This document shows positions 1 to 7,111 of a stretch of 11,442 nucleotides of DNA, one piece after another (within the stretch, counting starts at the first letter, position 1; every line of letters starts with the position of its first letter). Made by a program: the position numbers and the translations under genes. The stretch is from S34-282 sp034422075. GTDB taxonomy: Bacteria > Chloroflexota > Dehalococcoidia > Lucifugimonadales > Australimonadaceae. The DNA lies in contig DAOUJX010000035.1 in the NCBI GenBank assembly GCA_034422075.1, forward strand, positions 1 to 11,442. Direction: 5' to 3'. The notes under the pieces are model-generated. The model saw only the letters and a list, made by a program, of their open reading frames with translations. It was not told the origin of the DNA and ran no database searches.

Positions 1-70
1 CCTGCTTGCCAAGGCCCATGCGGTTCAATCGGTCAGCAGCTAACGATTTCCAGTCCCCTCGACCGGACAT
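1..70 (-). CDS. Possible start of a further minus-strand gene, cut by the left edge
   Basis: An ATG at 70 opens a frame that stays open to the window edge and encodes 23 residues beginning MSGRGDWKSLAADRLNRMG. A GGGAG ribosome-binding sequence (79-83) sits eight bases upstream of the ATG. The start lies 50 bases after the stop of the 75-residue gene, with no terminator-like hairpin between them, so it may be the next gene of the TRAP transcription unit. The visible residues are too few to recognise a family. A rival start in another frame (ATG near 90, also after GGGAG) hits a stop within about 20 codons and is less likely. The call rests only on the start signal and the open frame. Confidence 0.42.
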   Translation of the reverse strand, partial: MSGRGDWKSLAADRLNRMGLGKQ

Positions 71-120
71 CAGGCATTCTCCCTGCGTCCATAGCCAAAG
101 CGACGAGCCTGGAATCTTAC

Positions 121-348
121 CTAGGCTGGCCAGTTGCGGAGCCAGCCACACTCGGGCATGTGGCCGTGCCAGCCGGCGTCGGGACACGTGCAGGGCGCTT
201 CATCCACCTTCTGGAAACCCCGCTGCACCAGGTACGCGTCGAAGCCGTGCCAGAATCCTATGCCGTCGTCCACCGCACGGTAGCCCGCATAGATGGCCTC
301 CACGACCTCATCGACCGTCGGACCTATTGCGTACTTTTGCGTGACCAC
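121..348 (-). CDS. 75-residue Cys/His-rich protein coupled to the TRAP permease
   Basis: Family not recognised. I chose the GTG start at 348 because an AGGAG ribosome-binding sequence (356-360) lies seven bases upstream. That sequence overlaps the stop codon of the TRAP permease, so the two genes should be translationally coupled. The longer frame reaching back to 453 lies inside the permease gene and begins with an implausible Arg-rich stretch, so I rejected it. The first 50 residues look helical, with Trp/Tyr/Phe residues (IYAGYRAVDDGIGFWHGFDAYL). The last third carries C53, C55, H61, H63 and C67, a spacing that could bind one zinc or iron ion. There is no signal peptide or membrane segment, so it should be cytoplasmic. 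Position suggests a role linked to the transported substrate or to the permease, but no function can be assigned. Confidence 0.75.
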   Translation of the reverse strand: MVTQKYAIGPTVDEVVEAIYAGYRAVDDGIGFWHGFDAYLVQRGFQKVDEAPCTCPDAGWHGHMPECGWLRNWPA

Positions 349-358
349 GATTGCTCTC

Positions 359-2506
359 CTACTGCGCCTCTTCCGTCTGCAGCGCCGCCGGGGCAGGCGC
401 CTCTTCCTCCTGCTTGCCGCCGCCAAGCAGCCGCATGATGATTCCGTTGCCAAACACCACCACTATCGCGGCCACCGCCGCAATCTCCCACACCGGATTG
501 TCCTGCCACAGGTAGATGAACGTCAGCGCCGGCGTCACGATCCCGATGATCCGTATCACGATGTTGTGGCGAACGCCAAGGAATCCGGCCAAGCCCGCCT
601 GCCCCACGACGATCGTCGCGGCAACGAGCGCGAAGTGGTGCCAGAACTGGGCTGAGAAGCCAGCCACCAGCAGCAACTCTGGTCCGAAGAACAGCAGGAA
701 CGGCAGATACATCGCGCCCCCTGCATACTTGGTCGCCTCGATGCTCGCGCGCAGGTAGTTTGCGCCCGCCATCTGCCCTGTTACCAGCACCGTCGAGGCG
801 ACCGGCGGGTTGATGTTCGGGAATACCAGCGCCGTGTAGTACATGATGTAGTGCGCCACGATGAGGAAGGCATCTTCCTGTTCAGTGTCATCCAGTCCCA
901 GGTTGGCTAGCCCTAACTGGTCCCCTTCCCGCAATAGGCTCACAAGCGCAGGGGCGAGCAGCACGGCGCTAATGACATACACCGGCAGCGCCGGTAGGCC
1001 TAATCCAAGGAAGTAGGAGGCGACAATGGCGATGACGAGTGTCAGCACCAGCGCAAGCGAACCCTCATCTCCTCCCCAGGGGAGCACCCCCGCTAAGGCC
1101 CCGCCCCAGTCGGCCACCTGCGAGGCAACGCGCAAACCGAGGCCCGTCTGCTGAATCGTGCTCAGCAAGACGTCCAGCGTTGCCGCTGCCATCGCTATGC
1201 CCGCAGCCAGCACCGCCGCCTGTACGATGTTGCGGCGTGCGTTCCTCCACTCGGGCTGTGCATGGACCATTCCGAAGCGCGAGAGGATGTAGAACGTGCC
1301 CCAGACGATGAGGATGGTGATGACGGTCCAGAAGACGGCCAGTTGAATCGACAACCGCTGCACGAGCAGGAGCACCAGCACAAGCATTGGCAGCAGCAGA
1401 GTCGTCATCTGTACTGCCATTGTTTGCCGCGGCACCTCGGGGATGTCGTCGACCGTCATGTTGATCCTGTCACGCTGCGCAGAGAAGATGATGTAGGTGG
1501 CAAGGCCCAGGTAGAAGAGCACAGCGGGTATCGCGGTGATGACCACGATATCGAAGTAGGTCTTGCCGACGAAGTCGGCCATGATGAAGGCCACCGCCCC
1601 AAGGATGGGCGGCGTAATGCCGCCCGCCACCGACGCAACCGCCTCGATGGCCGCCGCCTTCTCCGGTGAGTAGCCCGCGTTCTTCATCATGGGGATGGTC
1701 ACCACACCCGTGATGCCCGCGTTGGCCGCACCGCCGCCCGTAAAGGTAGCGACGCTGCTACTGCTCAGTACGGCGATGAGCCCAGGCCCGCCGGACACAC
1801 GGCGCGTTATGCCGCGCGAGATGCTCCACACGAAGCCGATGCCACCCGACGATTGGAGGAGCGCCCCCATAATCAGCAGCATGAAGAGGAAGGAGAAAGA
1901 GAAGACGACGATGGTGCCCTGGACCGCCCTGAGCGTCATGATGGACAACGCACGGTTCCACGTCGTTTCGGCCGTGCGCAGCAGGTCTAGCCAACGAGGC
2001 AACTCTATCCCGAAGGGGAGCCATTGGAAGTCGCCGAACATGGCGTAGAACCCAAACAATCCCGCCGTCACCGCAAATACGGGCCCAAACATGATCCATG
2101 AGTAGTAGAACAGGACCGCCATCACCGTGCCCATAAAGAAGAGCTGTATGGGCGTGGCAAAGCCTAGGCGCTGCAGGAGCTCCAACTGATCTTGGTAGAT
2201 GAAGAACAGCGCAATCCAAGCAACTACTTGAACAAGGACGATCCACCCGATGCGAAGCCTCGTCGGGCGGCGGCGAATGAAGGCCATCGTGATAATGAAG
2301 GTGGTCAGGGCAAGGTGCAGTATCGGCCCTGTCGAGAGATTGATGGGGAACCAGACGTTCCACATCGAGAGCAGGACGATAGCGACCGCTACAACGAAGA
2401 TGGCCCAGGAGAGCCAGTTCTGAAGGCCTCCCTGGGCGCTGCGCGAGCGATACCCCGCGTCTTCCTCTGCGGCTTTCGCTGCTTCCTGTTCTGCCGCCTC
2501 TTCCAC
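359..2506 (-). CDS. TRAP transporter fused membrane subunit (4TM/12TM, TAXI type)
   Basis: This is the inner-membrane half of a tripartite ATP-independent periplasmic transporter, in which the small (DctQ-like) and large (DctM-like) subunits form one 715-residue chain. Such fused permeases usually pair with TAXI receptors and import organic acids using an ion gradient. It starts at GTG 2506, behind a GGGAGAG sequence (2514-2520). After a charged cytoplasmic N-terminus (1-28), hydrophobic helices run almost to the end. The conserved large-subunit core lies at about 247-311: a Ser/Gly-rich loop, then TIPMMKNAGYSPEKAAAIEA, then GGITPPILGAVAFIMAD. In it the usual Gly-Ser-rich loop is replaced by SSSSVATFTGGGAANAG. 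The C-terminus ends in a Glu/Ala/Pro tail. It lies downstream of its receptor gene, separated by a strong hairpin. Substrate cannot be read from the sequence; the neighbours suggest an aromatic or other carboxylate. Confidence 0.93.
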   Translation of the reverse strand: MEEAAEQEAAKAAEEDAGYRSRSAQGGLQNWLSWAIFVVAVAIVLLSMWNVWFPINLSTGPILHLALTTFIITMAFIRRRPTRLRIGWIVLVQVVAWIALFFIYQDQLELLQRLGFATPIQLFFMGTVMAVLFYYSWIMFGPVFAVTAGLFGFYAMFGDFQWLPFGIELPRWLDLLRTAETTWNRALSIMTLRAVQGTIVVFSFSFLFMLLIMGALLQSSGGIGFVWSISRGITRRVSGGPGLIAVLSSSSVATFTGGGAANAGITGVVTIPMMKNAGYSPEKAAAIEAVASVAGGITPPILGAVAFIMADFVGKTYFDIVVITAIPAVLFYLGLATYIIFSAQRDRINMTVDDIPEVPRQTMAVQMTTLLLPMLVLVLLLVQRLSIQLAVFWTVITILIVWGTFYILSRFGMVHAQPEWRNARRNIVQAAVLAAGIAMAAATLDVLLSTIQQTGLGLRVASQVADWGGALAGVLPWGGDEGSLALVLTLVIAIVASYFLGLGLPALPVYVISAVLLAPALVSLLREGDQLGLANLGLDDTEQEDAFLIVAHYIMYYTALVFPNINPPVASTVLVTGQMAGANYLRASIEATKYAGGAMYLPFLLFFGPELLLVAGFSAQFWHHFALVAATIVVGQAGLAGFLGVRHNIVIRIIGIVTPALTFIYLWQDNPVWEIAAVAAIVVVFGNGIIMRLLGGGKQEEEAPAPAALQTEEAQ

Positions 2507-2538
2507 AGGTCTACTCTCCCGACTGGTTGTCGCAGCCT

Positions 2539-2570
2539 GTAAGGGGGGCGGCGGATGCCGCCCCCCTTAC
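2539..2570 (-). promoter_or_regulatory. Strong intergenic hairpin between TRAP receptor and permease genes
   Basis: A perfect 14-base-pair inverted repeat (2539-2552 with 2557-2570) closes a four-base loop; the arms contain a run of six G and six C. It lies in the 88 bases between the receptor stop and the permease start. On the minus strand the 3' flank is ACAGGCTGCG, which lacks the T tract of an intrinsic terminator. A likely role is 3'-end protection of the receptor message or partial attenuation, giving more receptor than permease. Such intercistronic hairpins are known after binding-protein genes of other transporters. The structure is seen; the role is inferred. Confidence 0.75.
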
Positions 2571-2594
2571 CGATTAGGACGCGTGGTCAGACTG

Positions 2595-3767
2595 CTAGAG
2601 GCACGCCACCTTCGGGTGGCCCGCAGCCTTGTCCTTCTCCTGCTGAGCGAGGTGCCCAGGAATGCCGTACTCGATGCCTTCCTCCTCGTACAGCCTTATG
2701 GCCCCGGGGTGGAAGAACTCTTGGCTGATGACCATGTTGGCCATCTGGTCCTCGAGGTAGACACCGTTGCGGTGGAAGTCCTTGTACTCGAAGCGGTGGT
2801 CGTAGATCGTCCGCATGAGTTCGTAGATGACTCCCTCAGGCACCTGCGGCGCCGCCAGGTAGCCCGGCGTGTAGGCAACGTAGTTCACCTTCGCTCGCAC
2901 CGGGTCGTAGTCGAGGCTCAGCGGCTCCTTGAAAGCGCCCGGGCACAGGCTGTTCGGGAACATCGAGATCCCGCTCTGCTCGCGCGCCTTGGCGAACAGC
3001 GCGTCGTCGCCGTGGTCGAACGCGTAGGCACCGCGTGTCTGCATCGGCTCAGCGCCGGTAGACGTCGTCCACTGGTCGATGATGCCGATGGTCGTGCAGT
3101 CGATGCGCCCGTCGACGTACGCCTGGCGCTGCTGGGTGGACGAGGGGAAGATCTGCAGGCCCTTCTCAACCTCCGGCCACACCCCATCCGCCTTGGCTAG
3201 CGCCTCAACGAGGTTGTAGAAGACGGTGCCCGGCGCGCCCATTGCGACCTTCCTGCCTGCGAGGTCGCTGACGTGGTTAATCTCGGGGTCGGCGCAGATG
3301 AGGCCGACAGACGAGTTGGGCGCGTAGTTGAACATCACCAGTGGCGGGTCAAGCGGCCCGCTCAGCGGCGGGAGTCCATTCTGGTAGACGCCAACGTCGT
3401 TCTGGCTCGCGGACAGCAACGTGAAGGGCCGCTTTTCAGGCTGGCTCTCATACGTCAGCATACCCTCAGGGCCCTGCTGCTCAATCGCGCGGACGCGGAG
3501 CCAAGGGTGATTCTTGTTGATGATTTCGGACGTGCCCACACCAAGGGCATAGGACGAGGAGCCCTGACCGCCCACCCAGATGGTGAGCTCATACTCGTCC
3601 GGCACCGGCGTCGGCGTGACAACCGGCGTGCCGCCCGTTACCGACGTTGCCTGCGTCGGCGTAGCGGTCGGCGCCGCTGTTGGCGTCGCTGTCGGATCGT
3701 CTCCGCCACACGCGGCGGCGACCAACGCGACTACAGCCAGCGTTAGAAGCGCGAGAATTGGCCTCAT
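2595..3767 (-). CDS. TAXI-family TRAP transporter solute-binding lipoprotein
   Basis: This is the extracytoplasmic receptor that binds the solute and hands it to the fused permease encoded next. ATG 3767 gives 390 residues and follows GGGAGG at seven bases; an adjacent GTG at 3770 is the only close rival. The lipoprotein signal peptide ends ALVAAAC, with lipidation expected on C20. A Thr/Pro/Ala linker follows (about 25-56) before the binding domain begins near ELTIWVGGQGSSSYALG. TAXI features include the GRKVAMGAPGTVFYN segment (171-185) and HPGAIRLYEEEGI near the C-terminus (353-365). Membrane anchoring instead of a free periplasmic receptor, and the linker composition, fit a Chloroflexota-like monoderm cell. 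It is the first gene after a promoter-like site and a terminator of the upstream unit. The ligand is unknown. Confidence 0.92.
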   Translation of the reverse strand: MRPILALLTLAVVALVAAACGGDDPTATPTAAPTATPTQATSVTGGTPVVTPTPVPDEYELTIWVGGQGSSSYALGVGTSEIINKNHPWLRVRAIEQQGPEGMLTYESQPEKRPFTLLSASQNDVGVYQNGLPPLSGPLDPPLVMFNYAPNSSVGLICADPEINHVSDLAGRKVAMGAPGTVFYNLVEALAKADGVWPEVEKGLQIFPSSTQQRQAYVDGRIDCTTIGIIDQWTTSTGAEPMQTRGAYAFDHGDDALFAKAREQSGISMFPNSLCPGAFKEPLSLDYDPVRAKVNYVAYTPGYLAAPQVPEGVIYELMRTIYDHRFEYKDFHRNGVYLEDQMANMVISQEFFHPGAIRLYEEEGIEYGIPGHLAQQEKDKAAGHPKVACL

Positions 3768-3872
3768 CACTTTTCCTCCCAGACCTATCCCGCGCAGCCG
3801 CCGTAGCTCTGTGGCACTCGCACCGACTAGGAAAATCCCAGCCTCGGCGCCCACGCCGGGAAGAATGGACGT

Positions 3873-3901
3873 ACTCTATTCGTAGGCTGGCGCTCCGTCA
3901 A
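3873..3901 (-). promoter_or_regulatory. Predicted sigma-70-type promoter of the TRAP unit
   Basis: On the minus strand, TTGACG (3896-3901, 5 of 6 consensus) and TAGAGT (3873-3878, 4 of 6) are separated by exactly 17 bases. Transcription would begin near 3866, leaving a leader of about 100 bases before the receptor ATG at 3767. The site lies downstream of the preceding gene's terminator, as an independent operon promoter would. It is a prediction from consensus only. Confidence 0.55.
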
Positions 3902-4050
3902 GACTTCGCATTCCTAGGCAAACGTGCGCCACGATGTGACCAAATGGCATGGAATACGCCGCCTTTCGGAGAATCGGCGCACCTTAGTGACGACACGACA
4001 ACCGGATGCGCGGATGGGCGCCCAGCCCGTCATTACTGCGCGAGGTGGGC

Positions 4051-4098
4051 AATAAAGCGCGGGGCGCCAGGCTGACCAATTGCCTGAGCGCCCCGCGC
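4051..4098 (-). terminator. Rho-independent terminator of the CarAa-like oxygenase gene
   Basis: A perfect 11-base-pair GC stem (4057-4067 with 4088-4098) is extended inward by four more pairs past a one-base bulge, leaving an 11-base loop. On the minus strand the stem is followed at once by TTTATT (4051-4056). It begins about 18 bases after the oxygenase stop codon. Strong stem, T-rich tail and position all fit an intrinsic terminator that separates the oxygenase from the TRAP unit. Confidence 0.8.
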
Positions 4099-4116
4099 GT
4101 TGCTATCGGTGCAGCG

Positions 4117-5493
4117 CTAGATGACAGCGGACTTGTAGCCGTTGCCGTTGCCCGGCGTCCGCATCAGGTTGACGGGCTCAGGAGCGACGGCCGGGTCCCA
4201 AGTGCCGGTATTGGCCCACTTGCCAGGGCCGCCGCGCTTCTGCATGCCGCGCATGTGCTGATGGACCAGCATTCGCCAGCGCACGATGATGTAGTCGGGC
4301 CGGGTCAGCCGTTCCTGGTTCCAGAAGTCTTCCTTGGCGTAGACGTGCTCCATCTGGGCGCGGCCGAATTGGTCGAAGTTGTTGAAGCCCCAGGTGGGCC
4401 CGTCTCCCGGGTAATCGGTCTGGTCGGAGGGCTCCTTCCACACCAACGGGCCGAGGAAGTTCTCGCAGTCCTCGTGGAACTTGCGCTCGTCCTCCTCCGT
4501 CTCGCAGTAGCGGCTCTGGATGATCATGTACATGTGGTGTTCTTCGTCGACCGGCACGTACCACTCGAAGTGGATCATCCCCGGCTGGGGGAACCAGTCC
4601 ACCTCCAGCCCGCATGGCAGGTACAGTCCGACGTCGATGTCCACGCCGGGCGGCGGGTTCTCCGGGTCGACGTTGTGTGCGACGACGCGGTTGCCCTCGA
4701 TCTCCGCCTCCCACACGTTGATGTCGGACTTCATGCCCGGGCGATCGCCCATGATCTTCACCACACCCTTCGGCGCATCGTCCTCCTCCTCGTGGACGAG
4801 GACGGAGGACTTGTCGGGCGCGTAGCTGCCCAGTGGCATGGGGACGCCCACCTCGGTCACGATGGCGGAGTTGCGATGAGCGTAGATGTGCGCCGCGTCG
4901 TAGCCGTTTTCGCAGGAGAGGCGCCAGTTGGCCCGTATCAGGTGCCGGTGCAAGGGGCGGAATTTAAGGCCCGCGTTCCAGAATCGGGGCTGCACGTCAC
5001 TCGCCAGAGGCGGCGGGGGATCTAGGTCGCCTATGAAGACGAAGACCACCCCGTTGTGCTCCTCGACCGGATAGGTCGGGAGGGCCATCTTGCCGATGGC
5101 GCGGCTGCCCGGCTCGGTGATGATCTCCATGAGGCTGCCATCGCGCACGTCGTAGGTGAAGCCGTGGAGCCAGCAGGTGATGGTGTTGGTGCTGTAGCAC
5201 TCCGGCTTGCTGGAGAAGGCGGCACCTCGATGTACGCACCGGTCCGCAACGCCGTACACCTTGCCGGCAGCGCGCTTGAAGAAGATGCGCTCGCCCGCCA
5301 GCATCTGGTTCATCATCTCGCCCTCAGCCAATTCTTGGCTGAAGAAGGCCGGGTACCAGTGATTTCGGAGTCCCAGTTCCGCCTCCAAGTAACGGAAGTA
5401 GGGCTTGACCCGCTCTACCCGCTCAACCGCTTCCCCGGAGTCCTCGATCTTGAGCAACTCTGCCTCGTTGACTCTCTCCTTCTCTCTTACCAT
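4117..5493 (-). CDS. Rieske non-heme iron oxygenase, CarAa-like terminal component
   Basis: This is the terminal oxygenase of a Rieske system, predicted to insert O2 into a cyclic substrate using electrons from a separate ferredoxin. ATG 5493 (458 residues) follows GGGAGGAG at six bases; a longer frame to 5580 would run through the predicted promoter. The Rieske [2Fe-2S] ligands are C86/H88 and C107/H110 (CVH, then CWLH). The mononuclear iron site is ENGYDAAHIYAH (195-206), with bridging D199, ligands H202 and H206, and likely third ligand D389 in AKEDFW. From memory, segments such as LGLRNHWYPAFF, STNTITCWLHGFTY and the mononuclear site closely resemble carbazole 1,9a-dioxygenase CarAa, a homotrimer without a beta subunit. 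It is longer than CarAa (about 384), with an N-terminal extension of about 20-25 residues, extra sequence around 220-290, and a Gly/Pro/Asn-rich tail after 420. No ferredoxin or reductase is nearby. The substrate is unknown. Confidence 0.92.
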   Translation of the reverse strand: MVREKERVNEAELLKIEDSGEAVERVERVKPYFRYLEAELGLRNHWYPAFFSQELAEGEMMNQMLAGERIFFKRAAGKVYGVADRCVHRGAAFSSKPECYSTNTITCWLHGFTYDVRDGSLMEIITEPGSRAIGKMALPTYPVEEHNGVVFVFIGDLDPPPPLASDVQPRFWNAGLKFRPLHRHLIRANWRLSCENGYDAAHIYAHRNSAIVTEVGVPMPLGSYAPDKSSVLVHEEEDDAPKGVVKIMGDRPGMKSDINVWEAEIEGNRVVAHNVDPENPPPGVDIDVGLYLPCGLEVDWFPQPGMIHFEWYVPVDEEHHMYMIIQSRYCETEEDERKFHEDCENFLGPLVWKEPSDQTDYPGDGPTWGFNNFDQFGRAQMEHVYAKEDFWNQERLTRPDYIIVRWRMLVHQHMRGMQKRGGPGKWANTGTWDPAVAPEPVNLMRTPGNGNGYKSAVI

Positions 5494-5536
5494 GACCAAC
5501 TCCTCCCTAGGCACGCTTACTGTGCGCGCCGCCGCC

Positions 5537-5565
5537 ATAATAGGCTGCACCTTCACGGGGCGCAA
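5537..5565 (-). promoter_or_regulatory. Predicted promoter of the CarAa-like oxygenase gene
   Basis: On the minus strand, TATTAT (5537-5542) matches 5 of 6 bases of the -10 consensus. A weak -35 element, TTGCGC (5560-5565), lies 17 bases upstream. Transcription would begin near 5530, leaving a leader of about 37 bases. The weak -35 suggests an activator may be needed. The site excludes the longer upstream start of the oxygenase. Prediction from consensus only. Confidence 0.5.
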
Positions 5566-5642
5566 GTACGAAACAGCCACCCACCATAGGCGAGCAGGCT
5601 ACTCGGCGTGGGTCCTACTCCACACGTTGCTGGGGTCTCCAG

Positions 5643-7037
5643 CTATACGACACCCAACCGCCGCCGACCAGCAATGACACGGTATGCAGGACGTGCAACC
5701 AACACGCCTCCAATCCCCAACGCCAGTAGCACGCCGAGCACCACCATCGCCGTCGAAAACGCATCCGTAATGCCCGCATCACCGCGCGATACGAGCAATG
5801 CCGCACCGAGCGCCGCCCCTATCGATTGGCCGATGTAGCGCCCCGACGTCGCCATTGCCGCGGCGCTTGCCAGCGCAGTGCGGTCGACTTCGCTGTACAC
5901 CATCTTCGTCGCCGGAGGCATGAACAGGCTGGTTGCCGCTCCGAACAGCGCTAGCGGCACGACCATACGCCACGTCGTAGGATCGTCGCCGAGGGAGCCG
6001 GCGAGAAAGAGACTCACGACGGCAGTCGCGCCTCCTAGCGCCATTACCTTGGGTGCGCCCAGGCGATCGGCGGCCCACCCGCTTAGCGGCGACCCCCACG
6101 GCTGTACTGCGCTCAGCGCAATCAACAGCACGCCCGAGGCCGCTACCGTCCATCCCAGCCCGCGCTGGAGGTAGAAGGGGAAGAGCAGGTTGATCGCACC
6201 AAACGCCAGCGAGAACCAGATGAGCGCGGTGCCGCCTGTCGAGAAGTTCCAACTGCGAAAGAGGCTCAGGTTGAGTATCGGGTTGGCAGCGCGCTTCTCC
6301 AGGGCCACCGTCAGCGCAACGCCCCCAACCGCGACCAGCATCAGGACGACGCCGATAAGCCGCGTGTCGCCTGCGCGCAGCAGCTGCGCCGCTACGATCA
6401 TCGCTGCCATCGTCGTCAGGAACGTCGCTGCCGCCGGCCAGTTAAGCGACCGCAACGATGTCCTGCCCTGCGCCGCCTTGCTCTCCGAGGGGTGAATCAT
6501 CGTCAGCGTAACCAGCGCCTGCACGGCGGTGTAGGCCGCGATGCCGCCTATCGCCCAGCGCCAGTCGAGCCAGTCTGCGAGGAACCCGCCGTACACCGGC
6601 CCGAGCAGCAAGCCGATGGATGCGAGGCCTGAGACGAAACCGATGACCCGTCCACGGCGCTCCGGCGGGAACGCGCCGACGACGATAGCCGTGACGTTGT
6701 TCAGCGCGGCAGCCGCCGCAAAGCCTTGCAGAAAGCGAAAGACGAATATGGGCCATAAGATGGGGCTAATCGCCGCAAGCGCAAGCAGCAGTGCCTCCGC
6801 AATGAACCCGGCGCTCGCCAGCCGCCTGTGGCCGAATAGGTCGCCAAGCCGTCCTGCGGTAAGCGTGCTGCCGGCCATGCCGAGCGCGAACATGATGAGC
6901 GTCCACGCGATGACCGCCGAGGATACCTCGAACCGCTCGCCAATGGTCGGCAGCAGGTTGGGCCACGTGGCACGCTCCATCGCGCCGAAGCAGAAGTACA
7001 GGCCTCCGACGAACAGCGCACGCCAGCGGTAGTCCAC
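5643..7037 (-). CDS. MFS transporter, DHA2-like (about 14 membrane helices)
   Basis: This is a proton-coupled major facilitator permease of the inner membrane. I chose GTG 7037 (464 residues), which has GGAGG just upstream (four-base gap) and leads directly into DYRWRALFVGGLYFCFG. The ATG at 7091 would add 18 residues but lies inside a hairpin arm and has no ribosome-binding sequence. MFS motif A is seen as GRLGDLFGHRR (62-72), the motif B arginine region as RFLQGFAAAA (101-110), and motif C as GLLLGPVYGG (142-151), a feature of antiporters. Length and hydrophobic segments throughout fit the 14-helix DHA2 group. Most relatives are annotated as drug efflux pumps. Here, between the ring-cleavage fusion and the CarAa-like oxygenase, export of a toxic aromatic intermediate or movement of substrate is equally possible. 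Confidence 0.9.
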   Translation of the reverse strand: MDYRWRALFVGGLYFCFGAMERATWPNLLPTIGERFEVSSAVIAWTLIMFALGMAGSTLTAGRLGDLFGHRRLASAGFIAEALLLALAAISPILWPIFVFRFLQGFAAAAALNNVTAIVVGAFPPERRGRVIGFVSGLASIGLLLGPVYGGFLADWLDWRWAIGGIAAYTAVQALVTLTMIHPSESKAAQGRTSLRSLNWPAAATFLTTMAAMIVAAQLLRAGDTRLIGVVLMLVAVGGVALTVALEKRAANPILNLSLFRSWNFSTGGTALIWFSLAFGAINLLFPFYLQRGLGWTVAASGVLLIALSAVQPWGSPLSGWAADRLGAPKVMALGGATAVVSLFLAGSLGDDPTTWRMVVPLALFGAATSLFMPPATKMVYSEVDRTALASAAAMATSGRYIGQSIGAALGAALLVSRGDAGITDAFSTAMVVLGVLLALGIGGVLVARPAYRVIAGRRRLGVV

Positions 7038-7055
7038 GCGCCCTCCACAGAAAGC

Positions 7056-7092
7056 AATGCCCGCCGGACGCGCGCTCACGCCGGCGGGCATT
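7056..7092 (-). terminator. Hairpin after the fusion gene, at the 5' side of the MFS gene
   Basis: A perfect 12-base-pair inverted repeat (7056-7067 with 7081-7092) closes a 13-base loop. It starts about 20 bases after the stop codon of the fusion gene. On the minus strand it is followed by GCTTTCTG, a weak T-rich tail. It could be an intrinsic terminator for the fusion gene. Because the MFS start follows 18 bases later and I saw no separate MFS promoter, a leaky terminator or attenuator that lowers MFS expression is at least as likely. Confidence 0.6.
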
Positions 7093-7111
7093 CGTGCTGG
7101 TTAGCCTGTTC

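Larger units (their letters stand above)
3768..4116. other. 349-base intergenic region holding a terminator and a promoter-like site
   Basis: This gap between the CarAa-like oxygenase and the TRAP receptor has no convincing gene on either strand. Short frames that cross it have no ribosome-binding sequence and no sensible composition. It holds the oxygenase terminator (4051-4098), a promoter-like pair (3873-3901) and a 5' leader of about 100 bases before the receptor start. I saw no riboswitch-like architecture or clear operator palindrome, though 3902-4050 would be the natural place for a regulator to bind. Confidence 0.7.

Noticed and set aside
2583..3200. 205-residue plus-strand frame opposite the TAXI receptor
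   Set aside because: Antisense shadow of a well-supported gene, with Arg/Val/Leu-heavy composition and no ribosome-binding sequence.
3581..3710. Repetitive GTCGGCGT-like bases, considered as a DNA repeat or array
   Set aside because: They encode the Thr/Pro/Ala linker of the lipoprotein and are explained by the amino-acid repeats.
3768..3854. Upstream extension of the TAXI receptor
   Set aside because: It would put about 29 residues before the lipoprotein signal peptide; ATG 3767 with GGGAGG places the signal peptide at the N-terminus as needed.
4006..5025. 339-residue plus-strand frame opposite the CarAa-like oxygenase
   Set aside because: It runs antisense to a gene with complete Rieske and mononuclear iron motifs, is rich in Val/Leu/His/Asp/Arg as high-GC antisense frames are, and has no family signature.
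5494..5580. Upstream extension of the CarAa-like oxygenase (29 more residues)
   Set aside because: The extension spans the TATTAT -10-like site, and ATG 5493 has a near-ideal ribosome-binding sequence.
5494..5642. Possible terminator for the MFS gene
   Set aside because: I found no clear stem with a T tract after the stop at 5643, so none is claimed.
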